A stretch of DNA of 64,000 nt from Dicaeum eximium (GCA_013396995.1 VWZP01010450.1:163387-227386); one strand, 5' to 3'; shown: positions 36,215-48,199, counted from the stretch's first letter. A program made the numbers and translations. Notes: generated by a model not told the origin, from the letters alone.

Positions 36215-37336
36215 CCTATTAAAAACTTACATGCGCAGGATCTACTACTCCACCTGCATCCCTACAAACCTACGGGGCCTGATAAGATTCATCCAAGAAT
36301 CCTTCCAGAGCTGGCTGATGTAATCACAAAGTAACTCTTTTGAGTGGTCTTGGGAATACAGAAGTCCCAGCTGACTAGAAGCTGGCAAATATTTGTCCTG
36401 ATTTTCAGGGAGGGAAGGAGGACCCAGGAAACTACAGGCCTGTCATCTCATTCCAGTGCCTGATAAAAGTTATGGAGAAGTTTATTCTGGGGGTACTGAC
36501 ACCTGAAAGACAACGCAGTTTTCGGTCACAGCCAGCACAACTTTATGAGAAGAAAGTCCTTCTTATCAACCTGGTTTCCTTTCATGACTAGGTAACCCAC
36601 CCAGGTGAGCAAGGGAAGCCAGTAAAGTTTTCAATACTGGCTCTCACAGGATCCTTCTGGACCTCATGTGCAGCCCACAGCTGGATAAACACATCATGGG
36701 ATGGGTGAGCAGCTGGGTCACAGATGAGGCACAAAGGGTTACAGTGAATGGGGTGACATCAGACTGGGGACCTGTCACTGGAGGGGTTCCTGTGCTCTTC
36801 AACATCTTCATAAATGACCTGGACACAGAATTGGAAGGGATACTGAGCACATTTGCAGAGGATACAAAACTGGTAGGAGCTGCTGACTCCCTTGAGGGGA
36901 GGGAGAGGCCCTGCAGAGAGACCTCCACAGATCAGGGCTCAGGGCAATCACCAGCCATGTGAAGTTCAACAGGGGAAAGTGCTGGGCTCTGATCTGGGAT
37001 GGGGCATGCCTGGATGTATGGACAGACCAGGGAATGAGANACAAACCTCACTGCAGTGACAACTTCCTCATGAGGGGAAGAGGAGGGGCAGGCACTGGGG
37101 AGGTTTATGGTGGCTGTTAGAAAAAGATTCTTTCCCCAGAGGGTGCTTGGGTACTGGAACAGGCTCCCAGGGGAGAGGTCACAGCACCAGCCTGACAGAG
37201 TTCAAGAAGCATTCAGAAAATGCTCTCAGGTGCACAGAGCAACTCTTGGGGCTGGTGCTGTGCAGGGTCAGGACCTGAATTCAATGATTTTTGTGGGTCC
37301 CTTCCAACTCATCTTATTCTGTGGTTCTGTAAATAA
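36215..37336 (+). mobile_element. CR1 LINE fragment, RT domain and 3' end, forward
   Basis: Decayed CR1 coding blocks in order on the + strand: GPDKIHPRILPELADV near 36270, the EDPGNYRPVIS-like block near 36420, and an intact frame at 36666-36962 with PVTGGVPVLFNIFINDLDTE and STFAEDTKLVGAADS. The usual FADD catalytic motif reads FAED, so the enzyme would be dead even without the frame breaks. A 3' tail with KRFFPQRVLGYWNRLPGE-like sequence follows, then GGGTCCCTTCCAACTCAT and TTCTGTGGTTCTGT. One unresolved base lies at 37040. Confidence 0.92.
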
Positions 37337-39744
37337 TTATAGGGTTCACCTCCAGTGCTTTCTACATGATTCAGAAGGATTTTAAAATAAGGGTAATGTT
37401 TATATCATGTTAATGACCCTACTAAACAATACATACATGAGTCTCCTGTGCTCTCTGGTGAGTTATGGTGACAGTACCTATTCAATGCCACCTTCAGCTT
37501 TCTTCTTAATCTGGAGCCTCACTCTATATCACAATGCTTGGATTGGCAACAAAAGGCCCTATAATAAGCCCTGATGAAGAGCCAGGACCACCACCTCTTT
37601 ACCATTTCTTGGGTTTTTTGGTGTTTGTATTTTATTTTCTGCTCATTTTCTCAGTTGCTACCATGCATGATGGGTCATGAAGTTGTAGTGAAGGGAATAG
37701 TTAATTCAAGTTCAAGTTAATACTGCTCAAGCAGACTGTAAGACCTGTAGCAAACAAAACAAACTACTGCTCTATATTAAAAAAAAAGGTGAGTAGATTG
37801 TTTTGAAAGAAGAAAGATTTGGTGATATTTTAAAAAGCCTGTAATATCTTACTTGCCCTGTAGCTTTAACAGTACTGGCTATGTAGAGGCCTACAGTGTA
37901 TTTAATTTCTGCATATTTTGTGTGTCGTATCCAGCTCTGCATTTTGTTCCTTATACAATGGAAAAGGCAAAAAGCAAGCTGGTTTCCTTTGCTGGCCTTT
38001 GCAGAAAAACCTGTGAAATGAAGCGTAACTCTGTTATGAATGGGATCCTGTAATAACTACGTCTGTGAGAGTCACTACATTAGAAGCCATTGTGGTGTCT
38101 CAGTGCCTTCTTGGACAATTTCCTAACTCTTACTGCATTTGAAAGAACTTGCTGAGTGTCCCTTAATTCAGGTTTTGACACTGTATGCCTGCAAAGGGGA
38201 AGATCAGAAAATGTGGTGACGTGAAAAGGAACTTCAGTACTCTTTGTACTGAAGACACTGTTGAGGCAGGCTTTTATTTCAGATTCTGAGCCTAAGAACT
38301 TTTAAAAAGAATACCCCATTTATTTTTTCTCATTAACATCCCTTAAGTAATGAGCTCCAGGTGCTTTTCTCCTGCTGCAAAAGAAGGAATGGAGCCATTC
38401 TTCTTCCCATGCTTTTAAATTAATGTTGAATCACTGTGCAATGGAAAGACTACATGTACTTGAAAAAAAATTTATTTTGTTATTTTATTATTATCAAAGA
38501 AGATTTGATATAAAACAATAGAGTACAAGGGAAATAAGGTCACAGATTTTTGTGGTTTAAATTCTTACTCTCTGAAAGGAACAATTAAGATGTCTTCTAA
38601 AAATCTAGAGATTCATTGATCAGGAAAGAAGAGATACACTCGACATACCACTGCAAAACAAGCATCACAAGGGTATGAAAGACACTTTCAGAAAATGGGA
38701 GGTCTGACATTTCTGGTAAAATTTAACCTAAACATGACAGAGAGAGAATGATGATCTTTGTTTTTTCCTCAGTCCCATCCCATCACCAGAATGATGGCAG
38801 GTAACTTTCCACAGTGTATTTCTGCTTCTATCTAATCTTACGAGTCCCACCCCAGCCCCTGCTGATTTTATATTGAGGTATTTTAAATATGACATAGAAG
38901 TTACAAACGAAATTTTAAGTACACAGTACAGCTTCATCCATTTTCAGAATGCCTAAATTAATAAAGTTTTTCAAATCAAGAATCTTTGGCATCTGCAAAC
39001 CAGAATGATTGTATTATGAAAGCACAAGGATAAATCCCAAAATCCTTGTATCAAAGAATTACCTAAAGCAAGAGTAAGACGTGTGTGTATGCATGTAGCT
39101 TGTTTTGTGTGCATGTATTCTCAGTTACAGTGAGCCTCCAGAAATACAGAAAGGTAAATATTTCTGTCAGCTGATTGTTTTAGCAGTCACATAATCCTTC
39201 CTTTGATGTCCTGGGTCAATGAAATCCTAGTACCATCAGGGTTTAGTAGAAGATCTATTAAAAGAGTTGTCTGTGATCTTTCCTGCAACGGAAACAGCAC
39301 TTAAAGTTATTACTCTGTCACAATGAAGGAAAATCTGTGCATTCTTGATTGTCCCAGCTTTCCAAATTAAGTTATATTTTAGGTTACCAGTAGAGTGTAA
39401 ACAATGATCTCCTTGGCTTCCTAGAGCTACCACAACAAGGTCTGGAAAAGACAGGGTGGAAGTACTAACTCTAGTGATTATTAGCAGGTTACTCTGAAAA
39501 TAATGTTGGAGGCAAGTTACCAGAGCAATACTGTGTGATGTGCTACATATCAACATACCTTCTCATCTTTAGCCAACAGTCCTCTTAAACAGTAGTGAGA
39601 TAGCTTTTCCACTTTAGGCCATTTAGTGTCTAACATCAGGATATCATAATGTGTACTGATTCAGTTTTTGAGATATAAAACAGCAATAACATTTCTCAAA
39701 GGCTCTTAGGAAAGGTACATCTTTTTTTTTGCTCTAGGGCTCGA
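37337..39744. other. Intergenic region before the miRNA cluster
   Basis: AT-rich sequence. On the - strand, AATAAA signals occur at 38471-38476, 38319-38324 and 38273-38278. These could end a long primary transcript coming from AOPEP and the miRNA cluster, but nothing chooses between them. No gene is recognised. Confidence 0.5.
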
Positions 39745-39812
39745 CTCCTGTTCCTGCTGAACTGAGCCAGTGTGTAAAATCAGAACTGATATCAGCTCAG
39801 TAGGCACCGGAG
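39745..39812 (-). ncRNA. MIR24-1: mir-24-1 precursor hairpin (miR-24)
   Basis: On the - strand this 68-nt hairpin begins CTCCGGTGCCTACTGAGC and ends CAGCAGGAACAGGAG. The miR-24-3p arm occupies 39769-39748 with seed GGCTCAG. The 5p arm (GTGCCTACTGAGCTGATATC) pairs with it across a loop. Compared with the human precursor as I remember it, only a loop-side base differs (TTCTGATTTT for TTCTCATTTT). It is the last member of the miR-23b/27b/24-1 cluster, on the same strand as AOPEP. Confidence 0.96.
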
Positions 39813-40257
39813 GACGGGTCCATCAACAGCCTGGAACAACAGCAGCAGCCGTAAGTTGTTTCTGACTGGAGCTGCCACCATTTCCTGCAAAGGACACACA
39901 GTGCTAAGCTAGAACTGCAGAGAGATCATGACAGAATCCATTAAAGAGAAGACTATAAAACAAAAGCTTTATTGACAATTTCAGGTTAAAGTCACAAACA
40001 TTATTTCCTCTGACTTTTAGGAAAGCATGGTAACCAAATTACTGTAGGCAACACCTTACATTCGCAATCAGACAGAGAACTTAAGGAGCACTGTTTATTC
40101 TCAACTAAACTAAAAGTCTTTGGTCCTTCCCAGGTTGCCTCTGCCTCTTATCTTCCATACACTGAACCTTGGACACATGCATTCATCACAAATCTGCTCA
40201 TTCAGCAGCAAGGGATCTCAGCCAGCAAATGCTCTCTGCCCTGCAGAGAGTCTCCTC
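39813..40257 (-). other. Spacer between mir-27b and mir-24-1
   Basis: Contains a - strand AATAAA (39968-39973) and another at 40094-40099. If used, either would separate mir-24-1 from the rest of the cluster. No other feature is seen. Confidence 0.6.
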
Positions 40258-40353
40258 TCCCTTCTCTTCAGGTGCAGAACTTAGCCACTGTGAACAAAGA
40301 GGAAAACAATCACTGTTCACCAATCAGCTAAGCTCTGCACCTCGCCAGAGAGA
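40258..40353 (-). ncRNA. MIR27B: mir-27b precursor hairpin
   Basis: The miR-27b-3p arm is at 40294-40274 (starts TTCACAGTGGCTAAG, seed TCACAGT). The 5p arm is at 40336-40315 (AGAGCTTAGCTGATTGG). The arms pair as GGTGCAGAGCTTAGC with its complement, and the loop is CAGTGATTGTTTTCC-like. Flanks continue the stem with CTCTCTGG against GAAGAGAAG. Precursor limits are approximate. Confidence 0.96.
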
Positions 40354-40442
40354 TCTTGGTCTCAGCAGAGATAGTTTTCGGAGGAGGCTCTTCCATGATC
40401 CTCTGCTGCTTTCCTCTGTTTTTGGTGGGTTTGGGGGTTTGT

Positions 40443-40535
40443 TTCTCTCTCTCTCTTTTTTGTTTGTTTGTTTGTTTGTTTGTTTGTTGGGTATTTGTTT
40501 GTTTGTTGGGTGTGTGGTTTTTGTTTGTTTGTTTG
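40443..40535. repeat. (TC)n and (TTTG)n simple repeat between miRNA hairpins
   Basis: TCTCTCTCTCTC is followed by TTTG units, two TTGGG interruptions and further TTTG units. It sits between mir-23b and mir-27b, on the miRNA strand as (CAAA)n. Confidence 0.95.
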
Positions 40536-40604
40536 ATAGGTGGAGAGGATTCCGCGCTGCGCACCCATCAGACCATTAATGGTGAGTTTCATGCTGGCAG
40601 CTGT

Positions 40605-40684
40605 GGTCATGGCTGCGTGGTAATCCCTGGCAATGTGATTTTCATCTGAAGTCACAAATCATCATGCCAGGAACCCAAACAGCC
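40605..40684 (-). ncRNA. MIR23B: mir-23b precursor hairpin
   Basis: The - strand reads GGCTGTTTGGGTTCCTGG at the start and GGGATTACCACGCAGCC near the end. The miR-23b-3p arm is at 40639-40619 (ATCACATTGCCAGGGATTAC, seed TCACATT). The 5p arm is at 40676-40656. The loop TGTGACTTCAGATG differs from human (TGTGACTTAAGATT), and the 5p arm has ATGATGATTT where human has ATGCTGATTT. It is the first member of the cluster in transcription order. Confidence 0.96.
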
Positions 40685-42195
40685 ATAACATTAAAAGAAA
40701 GCTGTGCAGTCACACAGAGTATTGTACTCAGTATCTTTAGATTTTATGTTATAGCTCACCATGCACTTCCACTCTGTCTGTAAAGTCAAAGGGGTAATTC
40801 TAGACTATTGCTAACATCTGCATACTATGTCATTTTCCTGTGCTAGATACTTACCATCAGAAACTTGTAGAAATTTTGTTTTTATTGTTTCTGGCCTTCA
40901 GACACTTGAAGACACCATCCAGATTAAGAATTGAACATAACTCAAATTCCTGTGAGTCCTTGATTATTTGGAGTACACAAGAGAGTCTCTTTAGCCCTAA
41001 CTATTTTAAAAGGTGTCTCTTCTACCCCACAACTGATATCCTGCCACTCTACAGTCTGATCCATCTTACACAAAAAGTTTTCTTGGCAGCACAGCTCTTG
41101 TCTATACAGAAGAGCAGCATGGCTTTTCATAATCCAACTTGCTTTCATAGTATCTGTCATTGGCTGTATTTCATATAAACATAGCAAAAAACACTACAAA
41201 ATCAAGTGGAACTCACAGTTAAATACTGCTAGAACAGGAGAAAATTAAGATTTTTGCTTGGTATCAATGAGCTGACAATGTTTTTGCTAAATTGGAAGGC
41301 TGAAGTTTCATACCGCAAATCAGTTGTAAAGTTTTGTGAACAACCAAGGCAATCAGTCTGTCAGATGAGTTATATGATTAACCAAAAATCTGAGGTATGC
41401 TGTACTGGAAGAAACTTTCATACAAATCTTAATGGCTTATATGTTAAACATGCATGTGCAGACACTGTAAAGCTACTTCCAACTGTTCAGACAGAGAATT
41501 GGAAAGTATCTTTGCAAATTTATAGCCTATGGCAATCTTCATTCCATAAATATTTTTGTAATTCTGCTTCTGCTCTGATGATTCCTCTCCTTTAATTTAA
41601 TTAACAAGATAGCTTCTTCATGTTAAGGCTGCTTTTCTTACCTCATAATCAATATTCAAAACCTCAATACCCTTAACACAAAAACATTTGAATTATCAGC
41701 TTGTTCTCACATGATATTTAGTTCCAAGTCCACAGTTTCGTATTTCCACTGTGGGATCAGGCTCTTTTCAAAGACTGTGCTGCCTGTCAAGTAAACATGC
41801 AGCTCTATTAAACAGAAATGCTCCTTGCACAATTGAAATTTTTGTAAGCAGAGTTAAGCATACAGGATGGGAAACAACTGTAGGCAGAGCCTGGCCTTCT
41901 TTGGCCACTTGGACTTACAGTTGCCTCTTGTACAGTCCATTACAACAAAGCCATTCTCCACGTTCTCCAGCTATGCCTACATGTATGTAACTCACTGCTC
42001 CCGCAGCTCGGCTTAAGAAAAAGAAAAAAACAAACAAACGAGCCAACAAGATATGAAATAACAAGAGTTATTTCTCAGCTTAAGTAGCCACAAGCTGTAT
42101 GGTATGCCAAAGTTTACCATGTTCAGTGAGCTCTGCAAATTCTTTTTTATATTAAGCAAAATCAGGGTGTTAGGATTAAAATGAAAAATCACCTT
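40685..42195 (-). other. AOPEP 3' UTR or downstream flank
   Basis: Sequence between the AOPEP stop and mir-23b. On the - strand an ATTAAA lies at 41591-41596 and an AATAAA at 40881-40886. AOPEP mRNA could therefore end before the miRNA cluster, or run through it. The 113-codon + strand frame at 41254-41595 has no recognisable similarity and is probably chance. Confidence 0.55.
40881..40886 (-). terminator. Candidate AOPEP polyadenylation signal AATAAA
   Basis: This is the first canonical AATAAA on the - strand after the AOPEP stop, 1.3 kb downstream and about 200 bp before mir-23b. It is one of several candidates, with the variant ATTAAA at 41591-41596 and AATAAA further on at 40094 and 39968. 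Confidence 0.3.
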
Positions 42196-42336
42196 TCAGA
42201 ATAACATCTCTGCCACCACTTTGGCCGAGGATGCATCCATATGTTCTTGTGCTGCAGCAAAGCATTTCCGTGCAAGTTCTTGTTGTTTCGCATCTTCATT
42301 CACCATTAATTCACCATAGAGATACACACCCATAGC
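42196..42336 (-). CDS. AOPEP: AOPEP last coding exon with stop
   Basis: Read on the - strand after a CTCTTTCAG acceptor: 46 codons AMGVYLYGELMVNEDAKQQE, LARKCFAAAQEHMDASSAKV, VAEMLF, then TGA at 42198-42196. The C-terminal VVAEMLF is the same as in human AOPEP. No frame damage is seen. Confidence 0.96.
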   Translation of the reverse strand, partial: AMGVYLYGELMVNEDAKQQELARKCFAAAQEHMDASSAKVVAEMLF

Positions 42337-44982
42337 CTGAAAGAGAACATAACACACAAGCATCCTACCACCAGTAATAACTAGTTAGCTGGTTTTTTGC
42401 CATTGACCCCCTAGTATTCATTTAAACTAAAAATCAAACAAACTAGACAATCCAAAACACATAAAATATCATTTACTCTCCAATGCCTATTCTCCCCCAT
42501 AGAAGAACTTATTTTCTCTGTGTCTCTTCAGCCTAAGGATGGTTGTCTATATGCTGTGTTGACTATGCAAAAACAGATTATTAATGTAAGAATTTTGTGT
42601 TACAGCATGACAAGAAAATAATTCCTCACTCCACTTTCCTTGCCACTTTGCAAGTTGAATACTGTTTTCTTTTACCGACTACCTGATTTTTTTCCAAATG
42701 TTCCTTAAGAAAAAAGCTTCTCCTTCCTTCAACAGGATACACATTTTCTTTCCAATTGTCACGTTTACTCACATATTCATGGACAAAGACTGAAGTACTC
42801 CACTCTAAAATTCCCATTTAGCAATTCTGTAACTGGACATCAACTGAATATGGTCACATCTGTGTTTGACTCCCTTTGTATCAGAGATGCAGCTTAACAT
42901 GCATAAATTTTGGTTGGATATGAAGGCTGGCTTTTCCTAACTATTTATTCTGGACATAGCAGCCATAAAAAAGGTAATGGGGCTCCTGTAGGGAGATCTG
43001 TGCCCCTTTGACCACTGCCAACGAAGCTCTGGCCAACTTAACAGGAAACATATTGGAGATTGTCCTTTTTTTCTGATGATACGTTTTTTCAGCTAATTAC
43101 AGGAATTCAGTAAATGTTAAACTGCACTCACGAAAATAGGGTTACACATGTGACAAAATATTAGCAGCTTAGCACGCTGACTTTTACAGTTATTGTTTGG
43201 ACAATTGCATGAGCGGAAAAATTTTGATAGCATTGAGAAAATACAACTTTTAATGCTATTCCTTGCAATTTCTAGCATTGGCTGGTAAGCCTTAAAAACC
43301 TCTTCAGCCAGAAGAGAAATCTAAACTTTAAAAATGATGGAAGTGAAAAGAGAAAGTCTCAGAGTGGCAGAAACCTGCCAGACTCCTTGCCAATTCCGTA
43401 AGCATGCTCTGACCCCGAGAGAACCAAAACCTCAGATTTCTGAGGTTTGCAGCTGCACCAAGGTCTGGCAGCCACATAAATGGCATTGGAGCTGGGCTCC
43501 AGTTGCTCTCATTGAGAATTTTTGAAATGGTGAAATTTTCTTACTGTAGGAGCTACCATCTCTACCCAGCATTAGTAATTCTCCCCTAGGTCTAAACATT
43601 TACATGCAGTAAACACACTGCTGTTTTGTAGAACTTCAAAGGACTTAAACAGTCCATTTGCATTTTTTCCCAGACTTTTAAAAAAGCCATGTTACATGAT
43701 CAGTACAGACATGTAACTGCTCTGATTTAAGTACTAATCACACCAGAAGCTGGTTGTGCCACTTACTATATGCACTGCTGAAGTAAATGAAATGAAGATT
43801 AAAAAGTTGCAAGAATTATTCCTCTACACTGCAGAAAATATCTTTATTTGGCATAATAGCTATTTGAAACATAATGCAATTCTGTGTGGTTTTATCAACT
43901 CAAGGATTTCCCGAACCCTAAAACCAGAGTTTCTGCTGGTGTCTATCTTCATCCTTTGATAGAATACAAATATGCACAATCTATGTAATTCCTTATGAAA
44001 TAATGTTCTTTTATGTATTTTTTGTTTGTTTAATACAGAGCTTGCCAAGAGCTCTGGGGCCTGTTTATTGGCTGAGATATAAATAGGAGGTATACTTCCA
44101 AGCTAGAAGAATGCAAGCTGCAATAATTCAATTGTGCTGTGTTGCCTGAAAGCAGAAAATCTTCATTGGCTATAAATAGCTTTGTTCATTGTCAGCATAA
44201 AAGGTAAAGACATTAATATCTTGGCTAGATTTTTGACCTATCTTCTATTTTGACAATTTTCTATTTTTAACATATATTTAAATATTTAAAATTCATCCTC
44301 GACAGTGAATGTATCAATTTTCTAGGGTTCATAGTGAATAAAGATAAATAAAAGTGAAATAAAAAAGAACAAGGCAGGGATACAATTAGAATTCTAAGTT
44401 CACAGTGGCCTGAATAAAAAGCCACAGTAAGGGAATAATGTATTTCCAACCTTTTAATGCCTTCACAATCCTCTCATCACGTTCCTACCCATGGAGAGGC
44501 TAGCATTCCCTGGATGTGCTATACTACTTCTGATTGTCGTCTTCAAAACTAAGGTTACCACAGCACTGACTGCTTTGCACCTACCTCATACCTGCATTGA
44601 CATTCACAGCCACACTTGCCTTCCTCAGCCTGCAAAAGGAGCCTGCTGAGAAGTATTTCTATCACTCATACCTCTAGCCTGCATAAAATACAAGGAGAGG
44701 AGGAATTCTATCCTATTTCACCACTTGACAGAAGATTAGCAGTCTTTAGGCTTAGGTGGGGTTGCATACCCCTACCCTAGGTGGCTTCCTTAAAATACAA
44801 TGTTTAGGGGACCACAGAAGAAAAAAAAAAAATCAATATGTAGCCAAGTTTTTGACAAACTGCAGAAAGATAAATATACATATACTTTAGTGTATACATA
44901 CACTAAAATATATTCTTTTCATTTCAGTATAAGGGTGTTGAAAAGTTGATTGTTTTCAAAATGGTAGTTAAATGTAACTTAC
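42337..44982 (-). other. AOPEP last intron
   Basis: AT-rich intron of 2.6 kb. It contains CTATAAATAG at 44170-44179 and ATATAAATAG about 95 bp to its left, each preceded by ATTGGCT. An A run lies at 44820-44832. No exon or mobile element is recognised. Confidence 0.75.
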
Positions 44983-45069
44983 CTGGTCCTCTCTGAGGAA
45001 TCTCTCAATGTCCCCATACCCAGGCTCATATTTGTGTTTAATGACAAGTTCACACCACCGATGACGAAC
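44983..45069 (-). CDS. AOPEP: AOPEP coding exon (87 bp)
   Basis: On the - strand it starts after CTTCCCAAAG and ends before GTAAGT. The 29 codons read VRHRWCELVIKHKYEPGYGD and IERFLREDQ, phase 0 on both sides. The human counterpart reads VRHRWCELIVKHKF and ERFLQEDQ at the same place. It is too short for an ORF search. Confidence 0.96.
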
Positions 45070-46954
45070 CTTTGGGAAGAAAAATAAAACTAGGTAAAAA
45101 ACAAACAACAAATAAACCCCTGTATTTTATCTGTTTGAGTGTTGATAATGTATTTGTAGCAGTCTGCCTTTTTCATCTTTATTGGGTTTATGTCTTTTGG
45201 CAGGCTGCAGCCTGGCAAATCAGTCAGGTGGACAGAGGAGCCAGAATTCTGTGCCCCTCAGCCTGGGCTTTGGAAACCCAGGATGCCCAAGACAAACTCC
45301 TGATTCTGTGCTAGAAATAAACCCAGATCCAGGCACACATCTGCAGCATCTTCACTGCCACTGTTTGCAGTCTTGAGTTTCTTTCTTTTAAGTTAAGTTA
45401 GAGGTTATTTCTTTCATACAGTCAAAAGTGGGGCATGAGGGGTGGCAGGAAACAGAGATTACCACTGCAAAGGTCTGGAGAAGCCTCAAAATATAACTGA
45501 TAATATCCCCTATTTAAGTGTATCATACAAGTGATAAAAAGGCTTAAATGTAATCCTGTACCAATATTAAATCCACACCAAAAGGATAAATGTTAAAGAT
45601 CAACCAAGAAAGTTAGATATCATCAACTTAGATGAAACAGGGAGCTTTCACTTAAATGAATCAGTTCTGCTACTTACAGATTTTAAGCATATTGTTAAGC
45701 ATTTAAAATTCATCTGCATTTAAAAAGCTAACATTAAAAGCTGTTCTACCAATAACACATTGATAAAAAAAGTTATTGACACACTGTAACAAAGTTTTCA
45801 TGCAAATTACAACTGAAAAACCGTTTTTACTTAAGTAGTATGAAAATTAATTACACGTGTGTTGTCTTTGGATTTTTAACTTTGTTCTTAGCCACTCTTG
45901 TGGGACAAGTGTCATCTTATTCTCCAGCAAGGCTTGTCTGATTGCAGGCAGTGATCAGCCTAACATTTTATATTCCATTAAAAATTCAGCACTGATACTA
46001 AAGGAAAACAGTTAAGTGGAAAAACTCCCAATGCTTCTGTTTCAGCCTTTTCTCTTACCATCCTTCAAAAGACAGGGCACCTAATGAAAATCACCTTTCA
46101 TAGTAAGAATATGTAAGAGTGAAATGTTAGCAGTTTTAATAGTTTTCAAAACTGAGTCCAAATTGTGCTTATATCAAGTAGTTGAATATGAACTTTTTTC
46201 TGAATGACAGATGTAGTCATAACATTGAGAACTGAAGACAGAAAGGGAAGGTGGGGAAAAAGGTACTGTTGCTTTTGGAAATAAGGTTTTGAAAATAATT
46301 TCCTTTTCATCCTAGTCCCTGCCAATTTACTGGAAAAAAATTCACAGATGTTAGATTAGATGTCAGTCCTATTAGCATAATAACAAGTGATAAATGCCCA
46401 CAGGTCCTGTGTACTTGATACCTCTTTTCAGCTGACCCCTTACACAAAATAGTTTGAACACACCTTATGAAAATAAAAAGCTGCGAGGTTTTATGGCTGG
46501 GTGGATTTTGCACTCGCTGCATACAGAATAGCTACAGTGCTGTGCATGATAGGGAATAATTGCTGTCTCTTACAGCTTTTTGCTGACAAAATAGAAGCTG
46601 TTAGGATTCCTGCTAGTGGAACCAAAGCTAAATTTACGAAAGAAATAGCTTTCCAGGACTCAACTCACTTTGCTGTAGATGCCCATATTCATAATGTAGA
46701 CCTTCAAAACCCTACCCAGCTGCTGCTTGTCTCAGGAGACATTAAACGTTTCTCCAGTAAATCTTCCCAGGCAATCCAGTTTTGTTACAGGGTGTTTCTC
46801 ATAGCACCAAGCACCTCCTTGATGAAACTGGATGCCTGGATGAAACTATCCAGACTCAAAACTTAACCATATACCTCTCCTAAGATGAGTTACCAAACAA
46901 TATAAACACATTTAAAAGGCTGTAGATACACTTTACCCTGCACATTTTTCCCTA

Positions 46955-46977
46955 ACAAACAAACAAACAAACAAAAA
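46955..46977. repeat. (CAAA)n simple repeat
   Basis: AACAAACAAACAAACAAAC followed by a short A run, in the AOPEP intron. Confidence 0.9.
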
Positions 46978-48199
46978 ATCCAAACATAATTCCTAATGTA
47001 TTCTAGTAGCAATGAGGAGAAACATGAGGAGGAGAAAGGGTCTACAGTCCCCTCCTGTGATCAGTGCTCTTCTACATCGCATGATCCAGGAGTTACAGCA
47101 CTTACCCAGGAGGTAAGCAATCAAGTGCAGCTTCTGTGGCTGCTCATTACCTCAAACTGTGCCTTCAGTGAGAATATTTCAACAGCAGATTATAAAGGAT
47201 TCTGGGATGGGGCTGTCTTCATACCTCGTGGTGGAGTTGTTATTTCCCCTGCAGTTATTAAAGTACTTATTGATGTAAAGGTGGAGTCACAAGACTTAAG
47301 GGCCTACATTTCTGAGTACCCTTTATAACAAGTAGGGACCTGGCTTAAAGAGCACAGAAGCCAGTTTTCCCCCAAAACACCTGTCTGGTGCAGTGGTGCA
47401 ACCATTGTAGCTGCACGGAGAACAAAATAGAAGTTCTCTCTGTGAAGGCGTTAATGTAGCCTTACTTCCTCACATCTTAACGTCATGTACGACTGACACT
47501 GCATCATGGCCTGAGCATCTGAATTCCAATGGCTTTGGAAAACACAGAACTAAGCTGTGCCTGTTGCTTTAACTGTTCCTTCCTCCATATGGTTTCTGTC
47601 CTTGGCAACCAACATTTATTCAAATAGTTAAAAAGAAAAATATTTATTTGTTGAGTGAGATCTGAGACAGCACACACTTTTCTTTCTCTCTTTTGCCTTT
47701 TTCCTTTCTTTCCCAGGGTAAGTATAAATCGCAGCACATTCCCAGACCTGAAATGCTGGCACTTTGCCAGCTGGGGCAGGAGCAGCATGCCTCTTATCCT
47801 CAGATTACACATTTGCCTCCCGTCTGCCCCAAATGTTCCCGTGGCAGAGCAAACTGCAGCAGAACCAATGGCAGCTGAAAGGCCTGCGAAACCATCAGCT
47901 CAATCAGCCCTGCTGGCTCCCTCTGACTTGTACAAGACCCCAGAAAGCAAAGCACAGAAACCAGGCTGGCTCTGAGTGCAAGAGGGGCAGGGGGGCCCTT
48001 GCACAATGTGGACTGAAATATCCTGGTTACATTCCTTCCCCTGCGCCATATGGTGCGTAGACAGCCGTGTTGCCCAAACTGCTGCTAGAACAGTTTCTCA
48101 GACACATGCACTATAAAGAAGTAATTTTTCTATGATACTCCATAGCTCTAAGGCTGATTCCACAAACATAATACTTTTAGTCACATAAGACTAGGGTGC

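Noticed and set aside
40169..40655. Open frames of 78-136 codons around the mir-27b/mir-23b spacer
   Set aside because: They read through the miRNA hairpins and the (TTTG)n repeat, which gives low-complexity peptide.
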